This document shows positions 1 to 6,198 of a stretch of DNA of 6,269 nt, piece after piece (within the stretch, counting starts at the first letter, position 1; each line of letters opens with the position of its first letter). The notes beneath the pieces were generated by a model. It saw nothing but the letters and a program-made list of their open reading frames with translations. It was not told the DNA's origin and made no database searches. The position numbers and the translations under genes are program-made. The DNA is from an uncultured Alcaligenaceae bacterium (GTDB lineage Bacteria > Pseudomonadota > Gammaproteobacteria > Burkholderiales > Burkholderiaceae_B), in the NCBI GenBank assembly GCA_937897265.1, contig CALCPT010000688.1:1-6269 (forward strand), in the 5' to 3' direction.

Positions 1-392
1 ACGCCGAATGGGTGATTTTTGCGATTCCGCTAGGGGTAGACGAAAAACCCGACGAAACAGCCATGCACGTGCAGATGGGCGGCCCCGGTGCGCGGTTTGT
101 CGGTGGGCGAGGCGGGTTGGATCTGGATACTGAGGTCTACGATTGCCAATACCTGTGGTCTATCCAAATCACCGAAGACCCAGAAGCACGTTTTGTGCGC
201 TTGGATCACAACGGCGATGAATTTGATTTTTCGAATGAGCTGGCTGAACTATTACCTTTTGAACTGTCTGACGAAGAGTTACCCGACCCAGATCTAGAGC
301 TGCTCGAAGACTTAGATGATGATGAGTTGGATGATGTCGGGTTTGAAGAGGACGGCGACAACTTGAAGCCGCCCAAGGGGCCTTTGCATTAA
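1..392 (+). CDS. Unrecognised protein with acidic C-terminal tail (5' end outside window)
   Basis: I do not recognise this protein and assign no function. The frame is open to the left edge (codons for A-E-W precede a GTG at 12), with no visible Shine-Dalgarno in the 11 bases before that GTG, so the gene probably begins outside the window. Counting from the GTG, 126 residues remain. The first part is mixed and looks folded: a hydrophobic strand-like start (VIFAIPLG), then a glycine-rich stretch at about residues 23-35 and the segment YDCQYLWSIQI at 43-53. Residues 86-116 (bases 267-359) form a strongly acidic tail, with 18 Asp/Glu among 31 residues, followed by a short basic, proline-containing end (KPPKGPLH). 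There are no membrane segments, so it is probably cytoplasmic. It converges on dppF, and the two TAA stops share bases 389-392. It has no evident link to peptide transport. That it is coding is fairly sure; the start and role are unknown. If the GTG at 12 is real, the protein would be only 126 aa. Confidence 0.6.
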   Translation, partial: AEWVIFAIPLGVDEKPDETAMHVQMGGPGARFVGGRGGLDLDTEVYDCQYLWSIQITEDPEARFVRLDHNGDEFDFSNELAELLPFELSDEELPDPDLELLEDLDDDELDDVGFEEDGDNLKPPKGPLH

Positions 393-1459
393 CCCATCTC
401 CCAGCCCTGCACCACCCCATGACAAGCCACTTCGATGCCTTTGAAGTTTTGCATAACGGGGACTTCGGTTTTACATTGCTCGCGCGCGTGCGGGCAGCGG
501 GGATGAAAGGTGCAACCCGTGGGCGGGTTCAGAGGATTAGGGACTTCACCCGCAACAGGCGTGCGTGACTTGCCCTGACCAGTCAGATCAGGGATCGCTG
601 CAAGCAGCAGGCGGGTGTAGGGATGCTGAGGCGTTGTAAACAAGGCATCGCGATCTGCGATCTCTACGATGCGCCCTAGGTACATCACCCCCACACGATC
701 GGCCACGTGATGCACGACAGCTAGGTTGTGCGAGATAAACAAATAGGTCAGGCCCAGTCTGCGCTGCAGATCTTTCATGATGTTCAAGACCTGCGCTTGC
801 ACGGATACATCTAGCGCAGAGGTTGGCTCATCACACACTAAAAATTCTGGGTTAACCGCCAGCGCGCGTGCGATTGAAATACGCTGCCGTTGCCCGCCTG
901 AAAACTGATGTGGATACCGACTTTGGTCACTAGGATGAAGACCCACTTGGGTGAGTAGTGCGCTGACACGCTCATCGCGCTCGGCTGCGCTCAGTTGCGT
1001 ATGCGCGAGCATAGGTTCGGCGATGATGCGCCCGACCCGCCAGCGCGGATTCAAGCTTGCATACGGATCTTGAAAAATCATCTGCAAACGCTTGCGTAGC
1101 GCCAAGCCTTTGCGCCCTTGCATGTTTGATAGGGGCTGACCATCAAACGTAATCGAGCCATGGGTTAGGGGATATAAACCAACCAGTAAGCGCGCAATGG
1201 TCGACTTACCGCAACCCGATTCGCCGACCAAGGCTAGCGTCTCGCCTTTACGAATCGAAAACGACACGCCATCAACCGCACGCAACACGCTGCGCGGCTT
1301 ACGCGCTAAGACGCGCTCAAGCCAGGGAGATGACACATCAAACCAACGTGCTGCGTTTTTAACTTCGATAAGGGAGCGCTGCTCTGGCACAAGCGTGGCT
1401 TGCCGCGAAGCCAGCGCGGCGTCCGAAGCCCGCTCGTTATCGACACGATCAGCGTTCAT
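389..1459 (-). CDS. dppF: Peptide ABC importer ATP-binding protein, DppF type
   Basis: One of the two cytoplasmic ATPases that power the DppBC channel. Length is 356 aa, usual for DppF/OppF. Visible motifs: Walker A GESGCGKST at 79-87, Q-loop Gln130 in IFQDPYASLNP, ABC signature FSGGQRQR from 186, Walker B FLVCDE at 206-211 with catalytic Glu211, D-loop SALD at 214-217 and H-loop His244. All are intact. The C-terminal peptide-importer extension (HPYTRLLLAAIPD from about 279, then a cysteine cluster C316-X5-C322-X6-C329-X16-C346) separates it from the shorter nickel-importer ATPases. I chose the ATG at 1459 because AGAGG lies 9 nt upstream and the family-like sequence begins well inside. An upstream ATG at 1507 would add 16 residues and lengthen the dppD overlap to 59 nt. 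The chosen start overlaps dppD by 11 nt, suggesting translational coupling. It is last in the operon, and its stop interlocks with that of the convergent gene. The family is certain; the exact substrate is not. Confidence 0.93.
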   Translation of the reverse strand: MNADRVDNERASDAALASRQATLVPEQRSLIEVKNAARWFDVSSPWLERVLARKPRSVLRAVDGVSFSIRKGETLALVGESGCGKSTIARLLVGLYPLTHGSITFDGQPLSNMQGRKGLALRKRLQMIFQDPYASLNPRWRVGRIIAEPMLAHTQLSAAERDERVSALLTQVGLHPSDQSRYPHQFSGGQRQRISIARALAVNPEFLVCDEPTSALDVSVQAQVLNIMKDLQRRLGLTYLFISHNLAVVHHVADRVGVMYLGRIVEIADRDALFTTPQHPYTRLLLAAIPDLTGQGKSRTPVAGEVPNPLNPPTGCTFHPRCPHAREQCKTEVPVMQNFKGIEVACHGVVQGWEMG

Positions 1460-2519
1460 TTTTTTCAACCTCTGCGTGCAACCAGCAGGCCACCTGCGAA
1501 CTTCCAAGTGTTTGAAGCTCGGGGCGCTCGATTTTGCAACGCTCGATTACCTTGACACATCTTGGATTGAACGCGCACCCTTGTGGGATCGCGTTCAGGC
1601 GCGGCATGGTGCCGTCAATTTGCACCAAGCGCTCAACGTGCTGATGAATGGATGGGATTGAACCCATCAAACCCACCGTATACGGGTGCCGGGGCGCATG
1701 GATGACGTCATGCACTTTGCCAACTTCAGCGATACGACCCGCGTACATCACCACCACACGATCAGCAGTCTCGGCAATCACACCCATGTCGTGGGTGATC
1801 AGCATAACGGCAGCGCCTTGTTCGCGGCATAGCTTTTTAAGCAATTCAATAATCTGCGCTTGAATTGATACGTCAAGCGCAGTGGTGGGTTCGTCGGCCA
1901 CGATCAGCTTAGGCTCGGCTGCCAAAGCCAATGCAATCACCACACGTTGGCGCATGCCACCTGAGAATTGATGAGGATAGTGATCGATACGCTCGCGCGC
2001 CGCTGGGATCCCAGTTGCCTCAAGCAATTCAATCGCACGGTTGCGCCCTTGCGACCAAGTGAGCGGCAAGTGCGTCACGATGGTTTCAGTCAGCTGATGC
2101 CCAACGGTGTACAGCGGATTCAACGACGTGAGCGGATCTTGAAAAATCGCACCGATCTCACGCCCACGAATTTTGCGCATTTGATCGTCTGGCAATTGAT
2201 CAATACGACGCCCTGCCAGCAAAATCTCACCACCACATATGCGCCCTGGCGGCTCAAGCAAGCCAATGATCGCAGCGCCTGTCAGCGACTTACCCGCGCC
2301 TGATTCACCGACAACACCCACCACCTCGCCCGCTGCGATGCTGAACGAGACCTCATTTAAAGCTTTAAGAGTGCCGTGACGCGTTGTGAATTCAACGCTT
2401 AAGTTTTTAACTTCAAGAACATTGGTTGAATTGTCGGCCGCGCCCAATTCAAAAGACTTTACTGCTGCTACGCCGCCTGTACCGTTGCCCAGACCTTGAG
2501 TATTTGTATTTGTTGTCAT
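1449..2519 (-). CDS. dppD: Peptide ABC importer ATP-binding protein, DppD type
   Basis: The partner ATPase of DppF, expected to form the nucleotide-binding dimer under DppB and DppC. With the ATG at 2519 it is 356 aa. Motifs: Walker A GESGAGKSLT at 71-80, Q-loop Gln127 in IFQDPLTSLNP, signature FSGGMRQR from 185, Walker B LIVADE at 205-210 with catalytic Glu210, TTALD at 212-216 and H-loop His243. The C-terminal extension (HPYTVGLMGSIPS at 278-290) ends in a cysteine cluster C315-X5-C321-X6-C328-X16-C345; a related bacterial DppD binds a [4Fe-4S] cluster with such cysteines. KSLT after Walker A and FSGGM are the usual DppD variants, so together with gene order they favour DppD over DppF. The first 32 residues are an Asn/Thr/Gly-rich leader before the ATPase fold. 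The start is uncertain: a TTG at 2531 would add four residues and overlap the dppC stop by 4 nt. Neither start has a convincing Shine-Dalgarno, so coupling to dppC translation is likely. Confidence 0.93.
   Translation of the reverse strand: MTTNTNTQGLGNGTGGVAAVKSFELGAADNSTNVLEVKNLSVEFTTRHGTLKALNEVSFSIAAGEVVGVVGESGAGKSLTGAAIIGLLEPPGRICGGEILLAGRRIDQLPDDQMRKIRGREIGAIFQDPLTSLNPLYTVGHQLTETIVTHLPLTWSQGRNRAIELLEATGIPAARERIDHYPHQFSGGMRQRVVIALALAAEPKLIVADEPTTALDVSIQAQIIELLKKLCREQGAAVMLITHDMGVIAETADRVVVMYAGRIAEVGKVHDVIHAPRHPYTVGLMGSIPSIHQHVERLVQIDGTMPRLNAIPQGCAFNPRCVKVIERCKIERPELQTLGSSQVACWLHAEVEKNER
1469..1473 (-). promoter_or_regulatory. Ribosome binding site of dppF
   Basis: On the minus strand AGAGG lies 9 nt before the ATG at 1459, inside the last codons of dppD. 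It supports the internal start over the upstream in-frame ATG at 1507. Confidence 0.55.
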
Positions 2520-2527
2520 CAGGCGGC

Positions 2528-3442
2528 TCAACTTAAACGCGGGTTCAAAGCATCGCGCAGCCAGTCACCCAACAAATTGACCGACAACACTAACAGCACT
2601 AGCGCCGCACCCGGAAAAATCGTAATCCACCACTCACCTGAAAACAGAAAATCGTTACCAACTCGAATCAAAGTCCCCAACGAGGGTGAAGTCGGGGGAA
2701 CACCCACACCCAAAAAGGATAACGTGGCCTCGGTGATGATCGCAGTCGCCAAATGCACCGTCGCCAACACCAGCACGGGCCCAAGCACGTTGGGCAATAC
2801 GTGTCTGAACATAATGACAGGCGATGAGATGCCGATCACGCGCGCAGCTTGCACATATTCACGATTTTTTTCAACCAGTGTTGAACCGCGCACCGTGCGT
2901 GCATATTGTGGCCAACCGGCCAGTGCAATCGCACCGACCAACACCGGAAACGCAATCACCTCATGCATGTCGCCCGGCACTACGACGCGAGCAACGCCGT
3001 CGATCAGCAACGCAATCAAAATTGCGGGAAACGATAACTGAACATCGGCAATACGCATAATCAAGGCATCGATCCGACCGCCTGCGTAGCCTGAGATCAA
3101 GCCTAGTACGATGCCTAACAACATCGCTCCGATCACAGCAGCCAAGCCAATCAGCAAAGACACGCGCGTGCCGTACATCAGCGCAGAGAGCAGGTCACGG
3201 CCTTGGCTATCTGTACCGAGCAGATACTCTTGCGTGCCGTCAGCGTGCCACACAGGCGGCTTTAAGGCATCAATCAAATTGATGGTGGCAAGATCAAACG
3301 GGTTATGCGGAGCCAACACATCAGCGCCGAACGAAGCAATCAGCAAAATCGCTAACAACACTGTAGCGACAATGGCCACCGGCGTATGCCGCCACGACCA
3401 CGCCAGATCACCTTCCCAAAATTTCGCGAGAGCGCTTCTCAT
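2528..3442 (-). CDS. dppC: Peptide ABC importer permease, DppC type
   Basis: Inner-membrane permease that pairs with DppB to form the translocation channel. Length is 304 aa, normal for DppC. The N-terminal part has a first membrane helix at about 21-43, then a periplasmic segment with LLGTDSQGRDLLS (74-86), a hallmark of the OppC/DppC N-terminal region. Further hydrophobic segments lie at about 93-118, 130-150, 163-178, 219-243 and 273-294, consistent with the usual six helices. The cytoplasmic coupling loop that contacts an ATPase is EYVQAARVIG (195-204), followed by the typical HVLPN (214-218). The ATG is embedded in the dppB stop as TGATG (1-nt overlap), a classic reinitiation arrangement; only a weak GGGTGGG lies upstream. 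After the TGA at 2528, dppD begins within 8 nt. There is no sign of damage or foreign composition. The family call is secure; the substrate is inferred from the whole operon. Confidence 0.93.
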   Translation of the reverse strand: MRSALAKFWEGDLAWSWRHTPVAIVATVLLAILLIASFGADVLAPHNPFDLATINLIDALKPPVWHADGTQEYLLGTDSQGRDLLSALMYGTRVSLLIGLAAVIGAMLLGIVLGLISGYAGGRIDALIMRIADVQLSFPAILIALLIDGVARVVVPGDMHEVIAFPVLVGAIALAGWPQYARTVRGSTLVEKNREYVQAARVIGISSPVIMFRHVLPNVLGPVLVLATVHLATAIITEATLSFLGVGVPPTSPSLGTLIRVGNDFLFSGEWWITIFPGAALVLLVLSVNLLGDWLRDALNPRLS

Positions 3443-4431
3443 CAGTGCCCACCCGAGTGTTTGCCTAAGCCGGCTCTTAAGCGCGGGTCAACCGCAAAAT
3501 ACAACAAATCAACTGTGAGGTTAATCAACACAAAAATGAGAGAAATCAAACACAGATACGCTGCCATCACAGGGATATCAGCAAACTGCACAGCTTGAAT
3601 AAACAGTAACCCCATGCCAGGCCACTGAAAGACGGTTTCAGTCACAATCGCAAAGGCGATGATCCCGCCTAACTGCAAACCCATGATCGTGATCACCGGT
3701 ACAAGCGTATTTTTTAAGGCATGCCCAAAATGGATAGCTCGCCTCGTTAACCCACGTGCGCGGGCGAACTTAATGTAATCGGTGCGCAAGACCTCGAGCA
3801 TTTCAGAGCGTACCAAACGCAAGACGAGGGCAACTTGAAACAACGACAACGTTACAGCTGGCAAGATGAGATGCGTCCAGCCGCTTTTCGTTAGTAAGCC
3901 CGTTGACCACCAACCTAGCTTGATCGTGTCACCTCTACCGTAGCTTGGTAACCAACCCAGCGACACCGAAAACACCAAGATCAACAAGATCCCGATTAAA
4001 AATGTTGGCAACGATACGCCCAATAACGAAAAGGCTAACAGCGCTTGCGACAACTTACCGTGGCGCTTTAACGCGGTGTACACACCTAAGGGCAAACCCA
4101 CTAGCAAAGCAATCAAGGCAGCGGCAACCGAAAGTTCTAACGTGGCCGGCAATCGTTCACGCAGCAAGGTCGAGACCTTTTGTCCTTGTCGCAAAGATAG
4201 CCCAAAATCGCCCTGAATCGCATTAGCCAGAAAATGGTAGAACTGCACAATCACTGGATCGCTCAGGCCTAAATCTTTTCTGAGTTGATCGCGCTCTGCG
4301 GGTGTGCCCTCTTGCCCTAACATGATCATGACCGGGTCGCCCACGTACTGAAACAGCACGAAAGCGAGAAGCGCAACCGCAAGCAAAACGCCTGCGGCTT
4401 GTATCAACCGGCGCAAAATAAAAGCAAACAT
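3442..4431 (-). CDS. dppB: Peptide ABC importer permease, DppB type
   Basis: Inner-membrane permease, the other half of the channel. Length is 329 aa, typical for DppB/OppB. It begins with the family-style N-terminus FILRRLIQA and a first helix at about 9-31, then a periplasmic stretch containing GTPAERDQLRKDLGL (42-56) and GDFGLSL (74-80), both usual for this family. Further membrane segments lie at about 98-120, 130-160, 187-207, 245-272 and 287-315. The cytoplasmic coupling loop for the ATPase is DYIKFARARGL (218-228), followed by HALKNTLVPV (237-246). ETVFQWPGMG (265-274) and the C-terminal VDPRLR (324-329 would be too late; it lies at about 314-319) are also family-typical. The ATG lies 60 nt after the dppA stop, with a hairpin in the gap, and has only a poorly placed GAGAG 3 nt upstream, so translation initiation may be modest. 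The stop codon overlaps the dppC start by 1 nt. Confidence 0.92.
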   Translation of the reverse strand: MFAFILRRLIQAAGVLLAVALLAFVLFQYVGDPVMIMLGQEGTPAERDQLRKDLGLSDPVIVQFYHFLANAIQGDFGLSLRQGQKVSTLLRERLPATLELSVAAALIALLVGLPLGVYTALKRHGKLSQALLAFSLLGVSLPTFLIGILLILVFSVSLGWLPSYGRGDTIKLGWWSTGLLTKSGWTHLILPAVTLSLFQVALVLRLVRSEMLEVLRTDYIKFARARGLTRRAIHFGHALKNTLVPVITIMGLQLGGIIAFAIVTETVFQWPGMGLLFIQAVQFADIPVMAAYLCLISLIFVLINLTVDLLYFAVDPRLRAGLGKHSGGH

Positions 4432-4450
4432 GGGCTCTCGACTTAGATCA

Positions 4451-4480
4451 GTCTTGGCAGAGCGATCACTCAGCCAAGAC
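4451..4480 (-). other. Intercistronic hairpin between dppA and dppB
   Basis: The arms GTCTTGGC (4451-4458) and GCCAAGAC (4473-4480) are perfect 8-bp complements. After one A-A mismatch, three more pairs (GAG with CTC) close a 6-nt loop. It begins 11 nt after the dppA stop and ends 19 nt before the dppB start. No T-run follows on the minus strand, so it is not a standard intrinsic terminator. By analogy with hairpins downstream of other binding-protein genes, it may protect the dppA 3' end from exonucleases or cause partial termination, giving more binding protein than permease. The structure is seen in the sequence; the role is inferred. Confidence 0.6.
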
Positions 4481-4491
4481 CGTTCGGGGGA

Positions 4492-6063
4492 TTAATTGAT
4501 GGTGATTCTTTCTACAACCGGACGATTATTCGGCTGATGCTTGATGTCGATGTTTTTCTTCATAGCCCAAGGGATGACCTGATCATGCAAGGGGATAGTG
4601 CCGAATTCTTTTGCATGGATCGTGAAGGCTTCTTGGATCATTGCGGTGCGCTTGGCATCGTCGATCTCTGTTTTGACCGCATCAATCAGCGCATCAACTT
4701 TAGGATTTGAATAACCACCATAGTTGAAAGCACCTGCAGCGCCCGTACCCTTGCTACGAATCAGTGATTCGAGCGTGTAGTACGCGTCAAAGGTGGGCAC
4801 GCCCCAGCCAAACAAATAGATACTGGTGTCGCCGTTAGCAACCTTTGGAAAGAACGTTGCCCGCGGCATGGCGTTGAGCTTGGTTTTAACGCCAATCTTG
4901 GCCCACATGGCAACAACAGCTTGGCAAATTGCCTCGTCATTGATGTACCGGTTATTTGGGCAGTCAATCGTAAACTCAAGATTGTTGTCGTAACCAGCCT
5001 CTTTTAGTAAGGCACGTGCCTTCACCAAATCATAAGGCACGCGTTTACCGATCGCGTCTGAGTACCCGTGGACTTGGGGCGAAATCATCGCGCCAGTTGG
5101 CAACGACATCCCGCGCATCACCGCTTTTTTGATCGTCTCAATATCAATCGCACGATACAGTGCTTCGCGTACCCGAACGTCAGTCAGTGGGTTTTTTCCC
5201 TTGATATTGCTGTACTTCAATTCAGGGCTTTGCAGATCCATCGCGATGTAGATCGTACGATTTTCGTTGCCATCCAGCACCTTGACTTGCGAACGCAACC
5301 GCTCGATATCTTGCGCCGCAGGATCCAACACAAAATCGACCTCACCTGATAACAGCGCAGCCGTACGCGTAGCGTTTTGCTTGATTGGCGTGTAAACGAT
5401 CTCGGTTACGTTACCCTGCTTAGTGGACTTACCCCACCAGTCTGGATTTTCAACGTAAACCGTTTTGATATCGACTTCACGCGATTTCAACATGTAAGGG
5501 CCTGTTCCCATCGCATTACGCGCCGCGAAGCTTTCTTCCTTTTTGTTGAAGTCCTGAGGCAAGGCCGCGTTGTTTTTTTCTGACCACGCTTTGCTCATGA
5601 TGCCAAGCGAAGGCAACTGGCGCAACAAGACAGGGTTTGGCCCAGCGGTTGCGATCTCAACGGTCAACGGGTCAATCGCCGTCACATCGCTGATACCAGC
5701 GACATACGATTTGAACTGCGACGAGGGAGCCATGGCACGCTTAATCGAGAACACGACGTCGTCTGCGGTAAACGCAGAACCATCATGAAACTTGACGCCA
5801 GCACGTAACTTAAAGCGCCACAGTGAGGGATTGACTTGTTCCCAGGACGTGGCCAACGAAGGGATCACCTCAAACTTATCGTTGTAATTCAACAAGGGGT
5901 CATACACCCACAAGTTCGCTGCGATGTTTAAGCCTTCATTTTGCGAATGAGGATCAAGCGTCAGGATATCGCCCTGACTAGTCCATTTGAAGGTTTTAGC
6001 TGTGCCTAAACTTGGCAAAAGCAACGCGGCGGCAATCGCAGCGACAAGCAGTGGACGACGCAT
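4492..6063 (-). CDS. dppA: Periplasmic solute-binding protein, family 5 (peptide type)
   Basis: Captures the ligand in the periplasm and delivers it to DppBC. Length is 523 aa, normal for bacterial extracellular solute-binding protein family 5. A Sec signal peptide is clear: MRRP, then a hydrophobic core (LLVAAIAAALLLP), with likely cleavage after Ala22 (GTA-KT). There is no lipobox cysteine, so the mature protein should be soluble, as expected for a Gram-negative cell. Family features include LDPHSQNEG (36-44), the signature region LRAGVKFHDG with FTADDVVFSIKRA (86-110), GTGPYML (186-192) and VREALYRAID (298-307). The position that often reads W..D..DPDN in dipeptide-binding proteins here reads GWGVPTFDAYY (419-429), so the ligand cannot be assumed to be a dipeptide. 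The mature part has only two cysteines (368 and 380), which could form a disulfide. AAGGA 7 nt upstream supports the start. It is first in the operon. The family is certain; the gene symbol reflects operon order rather than proven specificity. Confidence 0.9.
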   Translation of the reverse strand: MRRPLLVAAIAAALLLPSLGTAKTFKWTSQGDILTLDPHSQNEGLNIAANLWVYDPLLNYNDKFEVIPSLATSWEQVNPSLWRFKLRAGVKFHDGSAFTADDVVFSIKRAMAPSSQFKSYVAGISDVTAIDPLTVEIATAGPNPVLLRQLPSLGIMSKAWSEKNNAALPQDFNKKEESFAARNAMGTGPYMLKSREVDIKTVYVENPDWWGKSTKQGNVTEIVYTPIKQNATRTAALLSGEVDFVLDPAAQDIERLRSQVKVLDGNENRTIYIAMDLQSPELKYSNIKGKNPLTDVRVREALYRAIDIETIKKAVMRGMSLPTGAMISPQVHGYSDAIGKRVPYDLVKARALLKEAGYDNNLEFTIDCPNNRYINDEAICQAVVAMWAKIGVKTKLNAMPRATFFPKVANGDTSIYLFGWGVPTFDAYYTLESLIRSKGTGAAGAFNYGGYSNPKVDALIDAVKTEIDDAKRTAMIQEAFTIHAKEFGTIPLHDQVIPWAMKKNIDIKHQPNNRPVVERITIN

Positions 6064-6070
6064 GATGTTT

Positions 6071-6075
6071 TCCTT
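6071..6075 (-). promoter_or_regulatory. Ribosome binding site of dppA
   Basis: AAGGA on the minus strand lies 7 nt before the ATG at 6063. It is the best-matching ribosome binding site in the operon, in keeping with strong synthesis of the binding protein. Confidence 0.7.
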
Positions 6076-6098
6076 AAATCGAGTGTTGGTTGTCTAGG

Positions 6099-6127
6099 AT
6101 ATTGCCGCACTGTGGCGAGTGCGTCAA
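6099..6127 (-). promoter_or_regulatory. Candidate sigma70-type promoter of the dpp operon
   Basis: On the minus strand, TTGACG (6122-6127, five of six matches to the -35 consensus) is followed after exactly 17 nt by CAATAT (6099-6104, a weak -10 keeping A2, A5 and T6). Transcription would begin near 6092, giving a leader of roughly 28 nt that includes the AAGGA site. The strong -35 with a weak -10 would suit activator dependence. This is pattern matching only; an A/T-rich stretch at 6140-6190 could hold another promoter. Confidence 0.35.
6106..6123. promoter_or_regulatory. 18-bp dyad in the promoter spacer, possible operator
   Basis: CGCACT (6106-6111) and AGTGCG (6118-6123) are perfect inverted arms around a 6-bp centre. 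The dyad fills the spacer between the candidate -35 and -10 elements and touches the -35, where a bound dimeric regulator would block or modify RNA polymerase access. No regulator gene is in the window, and I cannot match the site to a known regulator. A 6-bp dyad can arise by chance. Confidence 0.3.
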
Positions 6128-6198
6128 TGAGGACGGCGGTATTTAAACTGGGAAATAAAAGATGCCTAAGTCATTATTAGCCTTTGTTTTGTAGCAAC

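Noticed and set aside
361..388. Possible terminator of the dpp operon just beyond dppF
   Set aside because: Only an imperfect short GC-rich stem around AAGGGGCCTT is present, with no T-run on the minus strand; the operon's transcription end is not visible.
429..450. Possible intrinsic terminator for the left-hand plus-strand gene
   Set aside because: A 7-bp stem (ACTTCGA with TTGAAGT, one G-T pair, 5-nt loop) is followed by a few T residues, but it is A/T-rich and weak, the T-run is only about four bases, and the stretch encodes the DppF C-terminus.
1197..1661. Long plus-strand open frame opposite dppF and dppD
   Set aside because: It lies antisense to well-supported ATPase genes, and its translation looks like a low-complexity shadow with no domain. 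The same holds for plus-strand frames at 1968-2303, 2496-3041, 3111-3518, 3945-4226 and 5068-5788.
389..2531. dppD and dppF as a recent tandem duplication or a split GsiA-like fused ATPase
   Set aside because: Both are full-length with their own C-terminal extensions and show the distinct DppD-type and DppF-type motif variants, which is the ancient, normal arrangement.
6162..6194. Tiny plus-strand frame of 10 codons starting at ATG 6162, divergent from dppA
   Set aside because: It has no good ribosome binding site and no recognisable sequence; it is too short to distinguish from chance.
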